A stretch of 12,236 nucleotides of DNA, taken from assembly GCA_013362725.1 (NCBI GenBank), contig JABFVP010000577.1:1-12236 (forward strand). The letters are read 5' to 3'. The stretch comes from Cupriavidus sp. GTDB lineage: Bacteria; Pseudomonadota; Gammaproteobacteria; Burkholderiales; Burkholderiaceae. The notes beneath the pieces are model-generated. The model saw nothing but the letters and a program-made list of their open reading frames with translations. It was not told where the DNA came from and did not search any database. A program made the position numbers and the translations under genes. Shown piece after piece: positions 6,920-12,236 of this stretch; position 1 is the stretch's first letter; the number at the start of each line of letters is the position of its first letter.

Positions 6920-7264
6920 ATGTCGCTTGAACGGAGCAGGAAGGCCAACGCCCTGGTCGGACGGCTGGCCGCAGCCACGCTGCTGGCAACCGCTGCAATC
7001 GGCAGCGCGGCAGCACAGACCGGCACCATTACGTTCCTCGGTGCCATCACCAACCCCTCATGCGGCTTTCGCGCGTCCGCGGGCATGGTACAGGCCAGTT
7101 GCCAGCAACCCTCGGGCCGCATCGTCTCGGCGCCCTTCGCCGTGGCGCCGCAGCGGCTGGCGGGCTCAACGCGCATCGGTATGGCCAGCCTGGAACTGCA
7201 GCCTGCCCTCGTCGGCAAGCGCATTGCGGTGCCGGCCTACCTGGTCGAGGTGACCTATCACTAG
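6920..7264 (+). CDS. Small secreted protein with type-1-pilin-like N-terminus
   Basis: A 114-residue hypothetical protein. ATG 6920 is preceded by GTGAGG (6907-6912) at 7 bases. Residues 1-32 form a clear signal peptide (basic start, hydrophobic 16-28, cleavage near AAAQ). The mature chain opens with GTITFLGAITNPSCGF, like the first strand and first cysteine of type 1 fimbrial subunits, where GxIxFxGxIxxxxC is common. A second cysteine follows only 13 residues later (C48, C61), and the mature chain is about 80 residues, roughly half a normal pilin. No chaperone or usher gene lies nearby. It could be a shortened pilin-domain protein or an unrelated secreted beta-rich protein. It is convergent with tdh, with 30 bases between the stop codons. 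The link to fimbriae rests on a short motif only. Confidence 0.75.
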   Translation: MSLERSRKANALVGRLAAATLLATAAIGSAAAQTGTITFLGAITNPSCGFRASAGMVQASCQQPSGRIVSAPFAVAPQRLAGSTRIGMASLELQPALVGKRIAVPAYLVEVTYH

Positions 7265-7273
7265 ATCGCAGTT

Positions 7274-7293
7274 CCGGCCGGGCGCCCGGCCGG
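7274..7293. terminator. Perfect 20-bp palindrome between convergent stops (candidate bidirectional terminator)
   Basis: CCGGCCGGGC followed directly by its reverse complement GCCCGGCCGG. As RNA it would fold into an 8-bp stem with a GCGC loop in either direction. It lies 9 bases after the stop of the pilin-like gene and 1 base beyond the stop of tdh. There is no T-run on either side, so a role in blocking read-through or stabilising 3' ends is inferred from position. Confidence 0.45.
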
Positions 7294-7294
7294 C

Positions 7295-8257
7295 CTACAG
7301 CGATCGAGACAACGTCGCCCTCAGGTTGGCCAGCATGTCGGCCACCATCTCGCGCAGCCCGTACTGAGCCCGCCAGCCCCAGTCCGCGCGCGCGACCGCG
7401 TCGTCGATCGAATCGGGCCAGCCCTGCGCGATCGCCTGGCGATAGTCCGGTTGGTAGCGGATCTGGAAGCCCGGCACCTGCTCGCGGATGGCCGCGGCGA
7501 TCTGCGCCGGCGTAAAGCTCATGCCGGCGACGTTGTAGCTGCCGCGCTCGCTCAGCCGGTCCGCAGGCGCTTCCATCAGTTCGATGGTGGCGCGGATGGC
7601 ATCGGGCATATACATCATCGGCAGGGCCTCGTCCTCGCGCAGGAAGCAGGTGTAGGGCTCGCCCTTGACCGCCGCATGGAAGATGTCGACGGCATAGTCG
7701 GTGGTGCCGCCGCCGGGCGGGGTCTTGTGCGAGATCAGGCCGGGATAGCGCACGCTGCGCACATCGACGCCATGGTTGGCGTGGTACCAGCGGCACCAGC
7801 CCTCGCCCGCCTGCTTGGAGATGCCGTAGACCGTGGTCGGCTCCATCACGGTCTGCTGCGGCGTGTGCGCAGCCGGCGTGGTCGGGCCGAAGGCGGCGAT
7901 CGAACTGGGCCAGAACACCCGCTCCAGCCCGGTCTGCCGCGCCAGCTCCAGCACGTTGAGCAGGCTGGTCATGTTGAGGTTCCAGGCCCACTGCGGCGCC
8001 TTCTCGCCGGTGGCGGACAGCGCCGCGGCCAGCAGGTAGACCTGGGTGATGCCATGGCGCTCGACCACCGTGGCCAGCTCGCCGCGGTCGGTGGCATTGA
8101 GCATTTCGTGGGTCAGGTGCACGTGGCGGCCGGTCGGCACCACGTCGGAGGTGATCACGTTGCCGCGCCCGTAGCGCTCGGCCAGCGCCAGCGCCAGCTC
8201 GGAGCCGATCTGGCCATTGGCGCCGACGATCAGGACCTTCGGTTTGCCTGCTTCCAT
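7295..8257 (-). CDS. tdh: L-threonine 3-dehydrogenase, NAD-dependent epimerase/SDR type
   Basis: Oxidises L-threonine with NAD+ to 2-amino-3-ketobutyrate, which Kbl, encoded next door, cleaves. The 320-residue protein belongs to the extended short-chain dehydrogenase (UDP-glucose epimerase-like) group, not the zinc-dependent type of E. coli. It has nucleotide motif VGANGQIG (11-18), D38 at the end of the second strand for NAD preference, WPSSIAAFGP (116-125) with the active-site Ser, and catalytic Tyr144 and Lys148 in VYGISK. GGTTDYAVDIFHAAV is characteristic of this threonine dehydrogenase family; a Cupriavidus necator enzyme of this type has been characterised. The ATG at 8257 shares one base with the kbl stop (TGATG), implying coupled translation. 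Annotation as a generic NAD-dependent epimerase would miss the function, which context makes clear. Confidence 0.93.
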   Translation of the reverse strand: MEAGKPKVLIVGANGQIGSELALALAERYGRGNVITSDVVPTGRHVHLTHEMLNATDRGELATVVERHGITQVYLLAAALSATGEKAPQWAWNLNMTSLLNVLELARQTGLERVFWPSSIAAFGPTTPAAHTPQQTVMEPTTVYGISKQAGEGWCRWYHANHGVDVRSVRYPGLISHKTPPGGGTTDYAVDIFHAAVKGEPYTCFLREDEALPMMYMPDAIRATIELMEAPADRLSERGSYNVAGMSFTPAQIAAAIREQVPGFQIRYQPDYRQAIAQGWPDSIDDAVARADWGWRAQYGLREMVADMLANLRATLSRSL

Positions 8258-9456
8258 CAGATCAGCCCCAGTTCGCGGCCGGCCTGGCCGAAGGCGTCGA
8301 GCGCCGCCTGCAGCGTGGCCTCGTCATGCAGCGCGCTCATCTGCACGCGGATGCGCGCCTGCCCCCTGGGCACCACCGGATAGAAAAAGCCCACCACGTA
8401 CACGCCCAGCTCCAGCAGCCGTTGCGCCAGCTGCTGCGCCTTGTCGGCGTCGTAGACCATGATCGGGATGATGGGGTGGTCGCCGGCCTTGACGTCGAAG
8501 CCGAGCTGGTCCAGCCCCGCGCGGAAAAACTTCGTGTTCCGTTCCAGCCGGTCGCGCAGCTCGGTGCTGCCTTCGAGGATATCTAGCACCGCGATCGATG
8601 CCCCGACGATGGCCGGCGCCACGGTATTGGAGAACAGGTACGGCCGCGAGCGCTGGCGCAGCAGCGCCACCACTTCCTTGCGCGCGCTGGTGAAGCCGCC
8701 CGACGCGCCGCCCAGCGCCTTGCCCAGCGTGCCGGTGATGATGTCGATCTTGCCGACCACGCCGCGCGCCTCGTGCGTGCCGCGGCCGCGCTGGCCCATG
8801 AAGCCGGTGGCATGGCATTCGTCGATGCCCAGCAGCGCCCCGTACTCGTCGCACAGCGCGCGCATCTGGTCCAGGCGCGCCACGGTGCCGTCCATCGAGA
8901 ACACGCCGTCGGAGAACACCAGCGTGTAGCGCGCGCCGTCGGCCCGCGCCTGTTCCAGCTGCGCGCGCAGGTCGTCCATGTCGTTGTGCTGGTAGCGGTA
9001 GCGCCGCGCCCTGGACAGGCGGATGCCGTCGATGATCGAGGCATGGTTGAGCGCATCGCTGATGACCGCGTCTTCCGCCCCCAGCAGCGTTTCGAACAGC
9101 CCGCCGTTGGCATCGAAGGCCGAGCCGTAGAGGATGGTGTCCTCGGTGCCCAGGAAGGCCGACAGCCGCGCCTCCAGGGTCTTGTGCAGGTCCTGCGTGC
9201 CGCAGATGAAGCGCACCGAGCTCAGGCCGAAGCCGTGCGTGCGCAGCGCATCGTGCGCGGCCTCGATCACGCGCGGATGCGACGACAGGCCCAGGTAGTT
9301 GTTGGCACACAGGTTGATGACCTCGCGGCCGTCGCTGGTGCGAACGCGCGCGCCCTGCGGGGTGGCGATCACGCGCTCGTTCTTGTACAGCCCGGCGTCG
9401 CGGATGGATTGCAGCTCGTCGCGGATGGACGCATAGAACGCCTGGGCATTCGGCAT
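8257..9456 (-). CDS. kbl: Glycine C-acetyltransferase (2-amino-3-ketobutyrate CoA ligase)
   Basis: A PLP enzyme that cleaves 2-amino-3-ketobutyrate with CoA to give glycine and acetyl-CoA, completing the threonine dehydrogenase pathway. It has 399 residues against 398 in E. coli, with high similarity throughout: FYASIRDELQSIRDAGLYKNERVI at the start, then NNYLGLSSHP and NHASIIDGIRLS. D212 and H215 lie in DECHATGF; the PLP lysine is K246 in GTLGKALGGASGG; RSRPYLFSNT follows. These favour Kbl over the related 8-amino-7-oxononanoate synthase. ATG 9456 has AGGAG 7 bases upstream. It is the first gene of the kbl-tdh operon. The promoter should lie in the 124-base region shared with the divergent XRE-cupin regulator, the probable controller of the operon. 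Confidence 0.96.
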   Translation of the reverse strand: MPNAQAFYASIRDELQSIRDAGLYKNERVIATPQGARVRTSDGREVINLCANNYLGLSSHPRVIEAAHDALRTHGFGLSSVRFICGTQDLHKTLEARLSAFLGTEDTILYGSAFDANGGLFETLLGAEDAVISDALNHASIIDGIRLSRARRYRYQHNDMDDLRAQLEQARADGARYTLVFSDGVFSMDGTVARLDQMRALCDEYGALLGIDECHATGFMGQRGRGTHEARGVVGKIDIITGTLGKALGGASGGFTSARKEVVALLRQRSRPYLFSNTVAPAIVGASIAVLDILEGSTELRDRLERNTKFFRAGLDQLGFDVKAGDHPIIPIMVYDADKAQQLAQRLLELGVYVVGFFYPVVPRGQARIRVQMSALHDEATLQAALDAFGQAGRELGLI

Positions 9457-9580
9457 GGCTTGGCTCCTGGGTCTGGTAGAAGGGTCGACGGGTGTGCCGG
9501 CGGATGTGCTACGATCCGATCGATAAATCGAACACGTTCTGTATATCGAACGTTGTGCGCAATATAACGAACATCATTCC
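9457..9580. promoter_or_regulatory. Divergent control region with three TAWAWCGAAC repeats
   Basis: This region separates kbl (minus) from the XRE-cupin regulator (plus). Three directly repeated elements end at 9533 (TAAATCGAAC), 9551 (TATATCGAAC) and 9572 (TATAACGAAC), spaced 18 and 21 bases apart. The first continues into GAACACGTTC, an inverted GAAC/GTTC pair, and the second into the palindrome AACGTT. The repeats cover an AT-rich island in otherwise GC-rich DNA where promoters would be expected; the third includes a good -10 match, TATAAC (9563-9568). Binding by the adjacent regulator, with control of both directions, is inferred from position and repetition. Confidence 0.6.
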
Positions 9581-10177
9581 ATGACGCAAGCCCTGCTCCA
9601 GACCCCGCCGGCCGATGGCCCGCCTGCCGTCGGCATGGCGCTGCAGGCGCTGCGCCAGCAGCAGCGGCTGTCGCTCGACGAACTGTCGCGCCGCGCGGGG
9701 GTATCCAAGTCGATGCTGTCGCAGATCGAACGCAACCTGGCCAACCCGACCGTGGCGGTGCTGTGGCGCCTGGCCAATGCGCTCGGCGTGAGCCTGACCG
9801 ACTTCCTCGCCGGCGGCGCAGCGGAGCGTCCGGGCGGCGGCATCACCGTGGTCCAGCCGCATGCGGTGCCGTCGCTGAGGAGCCCCGACACGCGTTGCGA
9901 CCTGCGCATCCTGGGCCCGATCGACCTGGCCGGGCGCTTCGAGTGGTATGAGCTGACGATCCAGGCCGGCGGCGTGCTGGCCTCCGAGCCGCACGAGGCC
10001 GGCACCCAGGAACACCTGTCGGTGCTGAGCGGATCGATGACGGTGCGCGCGGGCGCCGATGAAAAAAAGCTGCGGCACGGCGAGACCGCGCGCTATGCGG
10101 CCGATGTCGCACATGCGATCTCCAATGGTGGCAAGACCACGGCCACCGCACTACTGGTTGTAGTGCATCCTGGCTAA
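9581..10177 (+). CDS. XRE-family transcriptional regulator with C-terminal cupin domain
   Basis: A 198-residue DNA-binding regulator, probably controlling the divergent kbl-tdh operon and itself. Residues 20-76 form an XRE/Cro-type helix-turn-helix, LRQQQRLSLDELSRRAGVS then KSMLSQIERNLANPT, with recognition helix about 42-51. Residues about 118-196 form a cupin barrel containing PHEAGTQEHLSVLSG (137-151). The metal-binding histidine set of enzymatic cupins is incomplete, so the barrel more likely senses a small ligand, perhaps threonine, glycine or a pathway product (inference). The ATG at 9581 has no Shine-Dalgarno sequence, and a TATAAC -10 element ends only 12 bases before it, so the mRNA may be nearly leaderless. 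An internal ATG at 9635 would remove an 18-residue Pro-rich tail but also lacks a ribosome binding site. This architecture is common in amino-acid and amine catabolism regulators. Confidence 0.9.
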   Translation: MTQALLQTPPADGPPAVGMALQALRQQQRLSLDELSRRAGVSKSMLSQIERNLANPTVAVLWRLANALGVSLTDFLAGGAAERPGGGITVVQPHAVPSLRSPDTRCDLRILGPIDLAGRFEWYELTIQAGGVLASEPHEAGTQEHLSVLSGSMTVRAGADEKKLRHGETARYAADVAHAISNGGKTTATALLVVVHPG

Positions 10178-10207
10178 GGCGGGCAAGGAAGCCGCGCTCC
10201 CCGCCTT
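10176..10207 (+). terminator. Inverted repeat at the end of the regulator gene, pairing with the tandem repeat
   Basis: AAGGCGGG (10176-10183), beginning within the TAA stop, is complementary to CCCGCCTT (10200-10207). The same CCCGCCTT occurs in most copies of the adjacent 10-bp repeat, so several alternative hairpins are possible. There is no T-run. It could end or protect the regulator mRNA. Confidence 0.3.
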
Positions 10208-10264
10208 CCCCCGCCTTCCCCCGCCTTCCCCCGCCTTCCCCTGCCGTCCCCCGCCTTCCCCGCC
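10199..10264. repeat. 10-bp tandem repeat (CCGCCTTCCC), about six copies
   Basis: Six exact-register 10-base units run from 10201 to 10260: four identical CCGCCTTCCC, one variant CTGCCGTCCC, one more CCGCCTTCCC, flanked by partial units. The unit length is not a multiple of three and the tract lies between the convergent stops of the regulator (10177) and the iron-sulfur gene (10273), so it is non-coding. The plus strand is almost all pyrimidine. The minus strand has at least six runs of four or five G separated by 5-6 bases, a strong G-quadruplex-forming pattern. The copy number is probably variable between strains. Confidence 0.9.
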
Positions 10265-10272
10265 AGTGTGGT

Positions 10273-11439
10273 TCAGCGCGCGCCGAACAGGCGCCGCACG
10301 CGCTCCCACAGCACGCCGAGGAACATCGCCACCGGATTCAGCCGCGCGACCTGGTTGCGTTCGGCCTCGCTCAGCGTCGGATCCATCCTGCGCGATACCG
10401 ACTTGCCGAAGTCGGCGATCATCCGCCGCACGAAGTCGCGCACCAGCCCCGAGCGCGAGAACTGCGCGAGCGGCCCTTGCAGCGAATACTGCAGGTCGAC
10501 CGCGACTTCGGTCGCGCCGGCGGACAAGGCCCGGAGCTGGTAGGCGATATCGCCCGCGGCCTTGGAATTGCTGAGCGAGTCCTGGCCCGCGCCCTTCAGC
10601 ACGCCACGCTTGCTCGCATCATCGCGCTGCAGGCGCGCGGCGCCGTCGAACCTTGCCGACATGGGGCCGAACTTGATTGCGATATGGCCCTTGACCTTCT
10701 CGCCGGCCACGTCCGTCAGCACCGCACCGGGCAGGCAACCGGCCACGGCCGGCAGGTCCGCCATGAAGGCCCATACCTCGTCCAGCGCATAGGGCACGGT
10801 AAAGCCGCCTTCGATGCGCGACCAGCCCTTGCGGTCGGCCGAGCGTTCAGGCTCGGCGCTGCCCGCCGCAGCCAGGTGCGGCTGCGTGCCGAGCGCCTCG
10901 TCCGCGACCGTGAAGCCCGCGAACGGCAGCGGTGCGGCGGCCGCGCCGGCATGCCGCGCGATCACGCCGGCGGCCGCGCGGCGCGCGTCCAGCACCGAAC
11001 GGATCGCGGCGACGATCCCCATATAGCCGGTGCAGCGGCACAGGTTGCCTGACAGTTCATGCCGTATGGTGGCTTCGTCGGCATCGGGCAGGCGCAGCAC
11101 GATATCGCGCGCGGTGGCCAGCATCCCGGGCGTGCAGTAGCCGCATTGCAGCGCGTGGTGCCGGTTGAAGGCGACGCGCAGGTCGGCCATGACCGCGTCA
11201 TCTTCGTAGCCCTCGACCGTGACGATGTCGGCGCCCTGGCAGGCCGCGGCAAAGGTGATGCACGAGCGCACCGGTTTGCCGTCCACCAGCACGGTGCAAG
11301 CGCCGCACACGCCGTGCTCGCAGCCGAGGTGGGTGCCGGTCAGGCGATGCGTGTCGCGCAGGTAGTCGCCCAGGTGCGTCCGGTCCGCGCACGCGCCGGA
11401 TACCCGGCGGCGGTTGACAGTGAATTCGATGGTCTGCAC
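10273..11439 (-). CDS. Molybdenum hydroxylase 2Fe-2S subunit fused to a CoxG-like SRPBCC domain
   Basis: A 388-residue fusion. Residues 1-155 are a CoxS/xanthine dehydrogenase small-subunit domain with all eight cluster ligands: C40, C45, C48, C60 (plant-ferredoxin type) and C99, C102, C134, C136 (helical type, GYCTPGM and LCRCTGY). An Ala/Pro-rich linker (about 156-204) leads to a CoxG-like SRPBCC domain (about 205-350: GGFTVPYALDEVWAFMADL, CLPGA, IKFGPMSARFDG). The C-terminus, LNPVAMFLGVLWERVRRLFGAR-like but without other features, could be an amphipathic membrane-binding helix. The iron-sulfur part passes electrons from the molybdenum site toward FAD. CoxG proteins act at the membrane with CO dehydrogenase-type enzymes. 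The start is GTG 11439, supported by AGGAG 6 bases upstream that overlaps the stop of the FAD-subunit gene; the genes are 10 bases apart. Normal family small subunits are about 160 residues. Substrate cannot be assigned. Confidence 0.9.
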   Translation of the reverse strand: MQTIEFTVNRRRVSGACADRTHLGDYLRDTHRLTGTHLGCEHGVCGACTVLVDGKPVRSCITFAAACQGADIVTVEGYEDDAVMADLRVAFNRHHALQCGYCTPGMLATARDIVLRLPDADEATIRHELSGNLCRCTGYMGIVAAIRSVLDARRAAAGVIARHAGAAAAPLPFAGFTVADEALGTQPHLAAAGSAEPERSADRKGWSRIEGGFTVPYALDEVWAFMADLPAVAGCLPGAVLTDVAGEKVKGHIAIKFGPMSARFDGAARLQRDDASKRGVLKGAGQDSLSNSKAAGDIAYQLRALSAGATEVAVDLQYSLQGPLAQFSRSGLVRDFVRRMIADFGKSVSRRMDPTLSEAERNQVARLNPVAMFLGVLWERVRRLFGAR

Positions 11440-11452
11440 GGGGCGCTCCTCA
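11440..11452 (-). promoter_or_regulatory. Ribosome binding site overlapping the upstream stop codon
   Basis: Read on the minus strand, TGAGGAG combines the TGA stop of the FAD-subunit gene (11452-11450) with AGGAG for the fused iron-sulfur gene, 6 bases before its GTG. This decides the GTG start and implies tight translational coupling. Confidence 0.8.
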
Positions 11453-12236
11453 GTTCAGCAGTTGCGTGACGCAGCGCGTCACGACGGTTCGGTACAGCTT
11501 GCGGTCGATGGCGTCCTTGCCCGGCGCGGCTTGCGCGACGGCGTCGGCGACGGCATCGGCCGTCAGCGCGGCCATGCCCTGCGCCGCGACGGCGCGTGTC
11601 AGGCCTGGCAGCACCATGGGCGGGCCGTCCAGCGCGCCGAGCACGATGCGGGCGAAGCGGCGGCTCGCGTCGAAGTACGCGGCGCAGCTGGCCTCGGCGA
11701 ATTCGCCGGTCTTGCGGCACAGCTTCTGGTAGCCCCAGCGGCTGTGCGCGGTCTTCGGCGGCACCCGCACCGCGGCGACCAGCTCGCCGTCGGCCAGCAC
11801 GGTGGTGTAGGCGCCGAGCATGAACGACTCCATCGGTACTTCGCGCGTGCCGGCGGCGCACGCGATCTCGACATGCGCGCCCAGCGCGGTCATGGCCACG
11901 ACCCAGTCGGCCGCCGGGTCGGCATGCGCGAGGCTGCCGCCCACGGTGCCGCGGTTGCGGATCGCCCGATAGGCGATGCCGCCGGCAACGGCCTGCAGCA
12001 TGGTGCCGCGCAGCGGCTCGAACACGCCGTCCTCGATCTGCGCATGGGTCACGCAGGCGCCGATGCGGATGCCGTCGGCGCTTGCGGTCACGTCGCGCAG
12101 TTCGCGCAGCGCCGACACGTCGACCACCGTATCGGGCCGGGTCAGCCGCAGGTTCAGCATCGGCCCGAGCGATTGCCCGCCGCCCATGGCCTTCGATACA
12201 TCGGTGCCCGCACTTAGACGGGACAGCGCTTCCGGC
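11450..12236 (-). CDS. Molybdenum hydroxylase FAD-binding subunit (CoxM/XdhA-like; partial, N-terminus off the right edge)
   Basis: The frame stays open from the right edge (12236) to TGA at 11450-11452, giving 261 visible residues. The family normally has about 270-300, so only the first few dozen residues are missing. An ATG at 12187 is internal: the codons before it read as expected family sequence (PEALSRLSAGTDVSKA) leading into GGGQSLGPMLNLRL. FAD-binding signatures are GGGQSLGPM (18-26 of the fragment) and TVGGSLAHADPAAD (97-110), the loops that hold the FAD pyrophosphate in the xanthine/CO dehydrogenase flavin subunit. The C-terminal part (RFARIVLGALDGPPMVL) matches the CO dehydrogenase flavoprotein C-terminal domain. 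The protein accepts electrons from the iron-sulfur subunit encoded 10 bases downstream. The molybdopterin subunit is not in view and would lie upstream of this gene. Confidence 0.92.
   Translation of the reverse strand, partial: PEALSRLSAGTDVSKAMGGGQSLGPMLNLRLTRPDTVVDVSALRELRDVTASADGIRIGACVTHAQIEDGVFEPLRGTMLQAVAGGIAYRAIRNRGTVGGSLAHADPAADWVVAMTALGAHVEIACAAGTREVPMESFMLGAYTTVLADGELVAAVRVPPKTAHSRWGYQKLCRKTGEFAEASCAAYFDASRRFARIVLGALDGPPMVLPGLTRAVAAQGMAALTADAVADAVAQAAPGKDAIDRKLYRTVVTRCVTQLLN

Noticed and set aside
7295..8257. UDP-glucose 4-epimerase or other sugar-nucleotide enzyme
   Set aside because: The fold is shared, but there are no sugar genes nearby. The overlap with kbl and the family-specific segments identify a threonine dehydrogenase.
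8257..9456. Biotin-synthesis 8-amino-7-oxononanoate synthase (bioF) instead of kbl
   Set aside because: The N-terminal FYASIRDELQSIRDAGLYK segment, the near-identical length to Kbl, and pairing with a threonine dehydrogenase gene all favour Kbl.
8773..9567. Long plus-strand frame opposite kbl, and similar frames at 7451-8383 and 11414-12217
   Set aside because: All are mirror frames of genes with strong motifs (kbl, tdh, FAD subunit) and show no domain of their own.
10199..10264. CRISPR array
   Set aside because: The unit is a 10-bp direct tandem repeat without spacers, so it is not a CRISPR.
12187..12187. ATG at 12187 as the start of the FAD subunit
   Set aside because: The frame continues open to the window edge and encodes expected family sequence before this Met, so it is internal.

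Overview
The window is GC-rich, gene-dense bacterial chromosome. Protein content points to a betaproteobacterium of the Burkholderiales, most likely Cupriavidus or a close relative. This is inferred from the gene set and overall sequence character; no 16S or other phylogenetic marker is present. Ten protein-coding genes are supported, two of them cut by the window edges. No rRNA, tRNA, insertion sequence, phage gene or CRISPR array is visible.

Region 1 (1-4488) is a divergent locus. On the minus strand an ABC-transporter ATPase overlaps by 4 bases (ATGA) a periplasmic YVTN-type beta-propeller protein; the latter runs off the left edge. This pair matches the ABC/beta-propeller genes that accompany PQQ-dependent alcohol dehydrogenases. 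On the plus strand, across a 339-base intergenic region, lies an 810-residue TonB-dependent outer-membrane receptor. Together they look like an uptake route (outer-membrane receptor plus ABC system) tied to quinoprotein oxidation. Lanthanide uptake is one reasonable hypothesis.

Region 2 (4489-7294) holds plus-strand genes that seem independently transcribed: a 64-residue lipoprotein with a duplicated Cys-Pro-Pro-Gly-Gln-Ala-Lys-Lys-Gly motif, a BamE/OmlA-like lipoprotein, D-3-phosphoglycerate dehydrogenase (serA, first step of serine synthesis), and a 114-residue secreted protein with a type-1-pilin-like start. GC-rich hairpins sit after several of these genes.

Region 3 (7295-10177) is threonine catabolism. 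On the minus strand kbl (2-amino-3-ketobutyrate CoA ligase) and tdh (an SDR/epimerase-type L-threonine 3-dehydrogenase) overlap as TGATG. Together they convert threonine to glycine and acetyl-CoA. A divergent XRE-type regulator with a C-terminal cupin domain faces them across a 124-base region that carries three copies of a TAWAWCGAAC motif, a likely operator.

Region 4 (10178-12236) begins with a 10-bp tandem repeat, G-rich on the minus strand, between two convergent genes. Beyond it are two minus-strand subunits of a molybdenum hydroxylase (xanthine/CO dehydrogenase family): an FAD subunit cut by the right edge, followed by an iron-sulfur subunit fused to a CoxG-like SRPBCC domain. The molybdopterin subunit is not in the window, and the electron-acceptor fusion is the most unusual protein architecture seen here.
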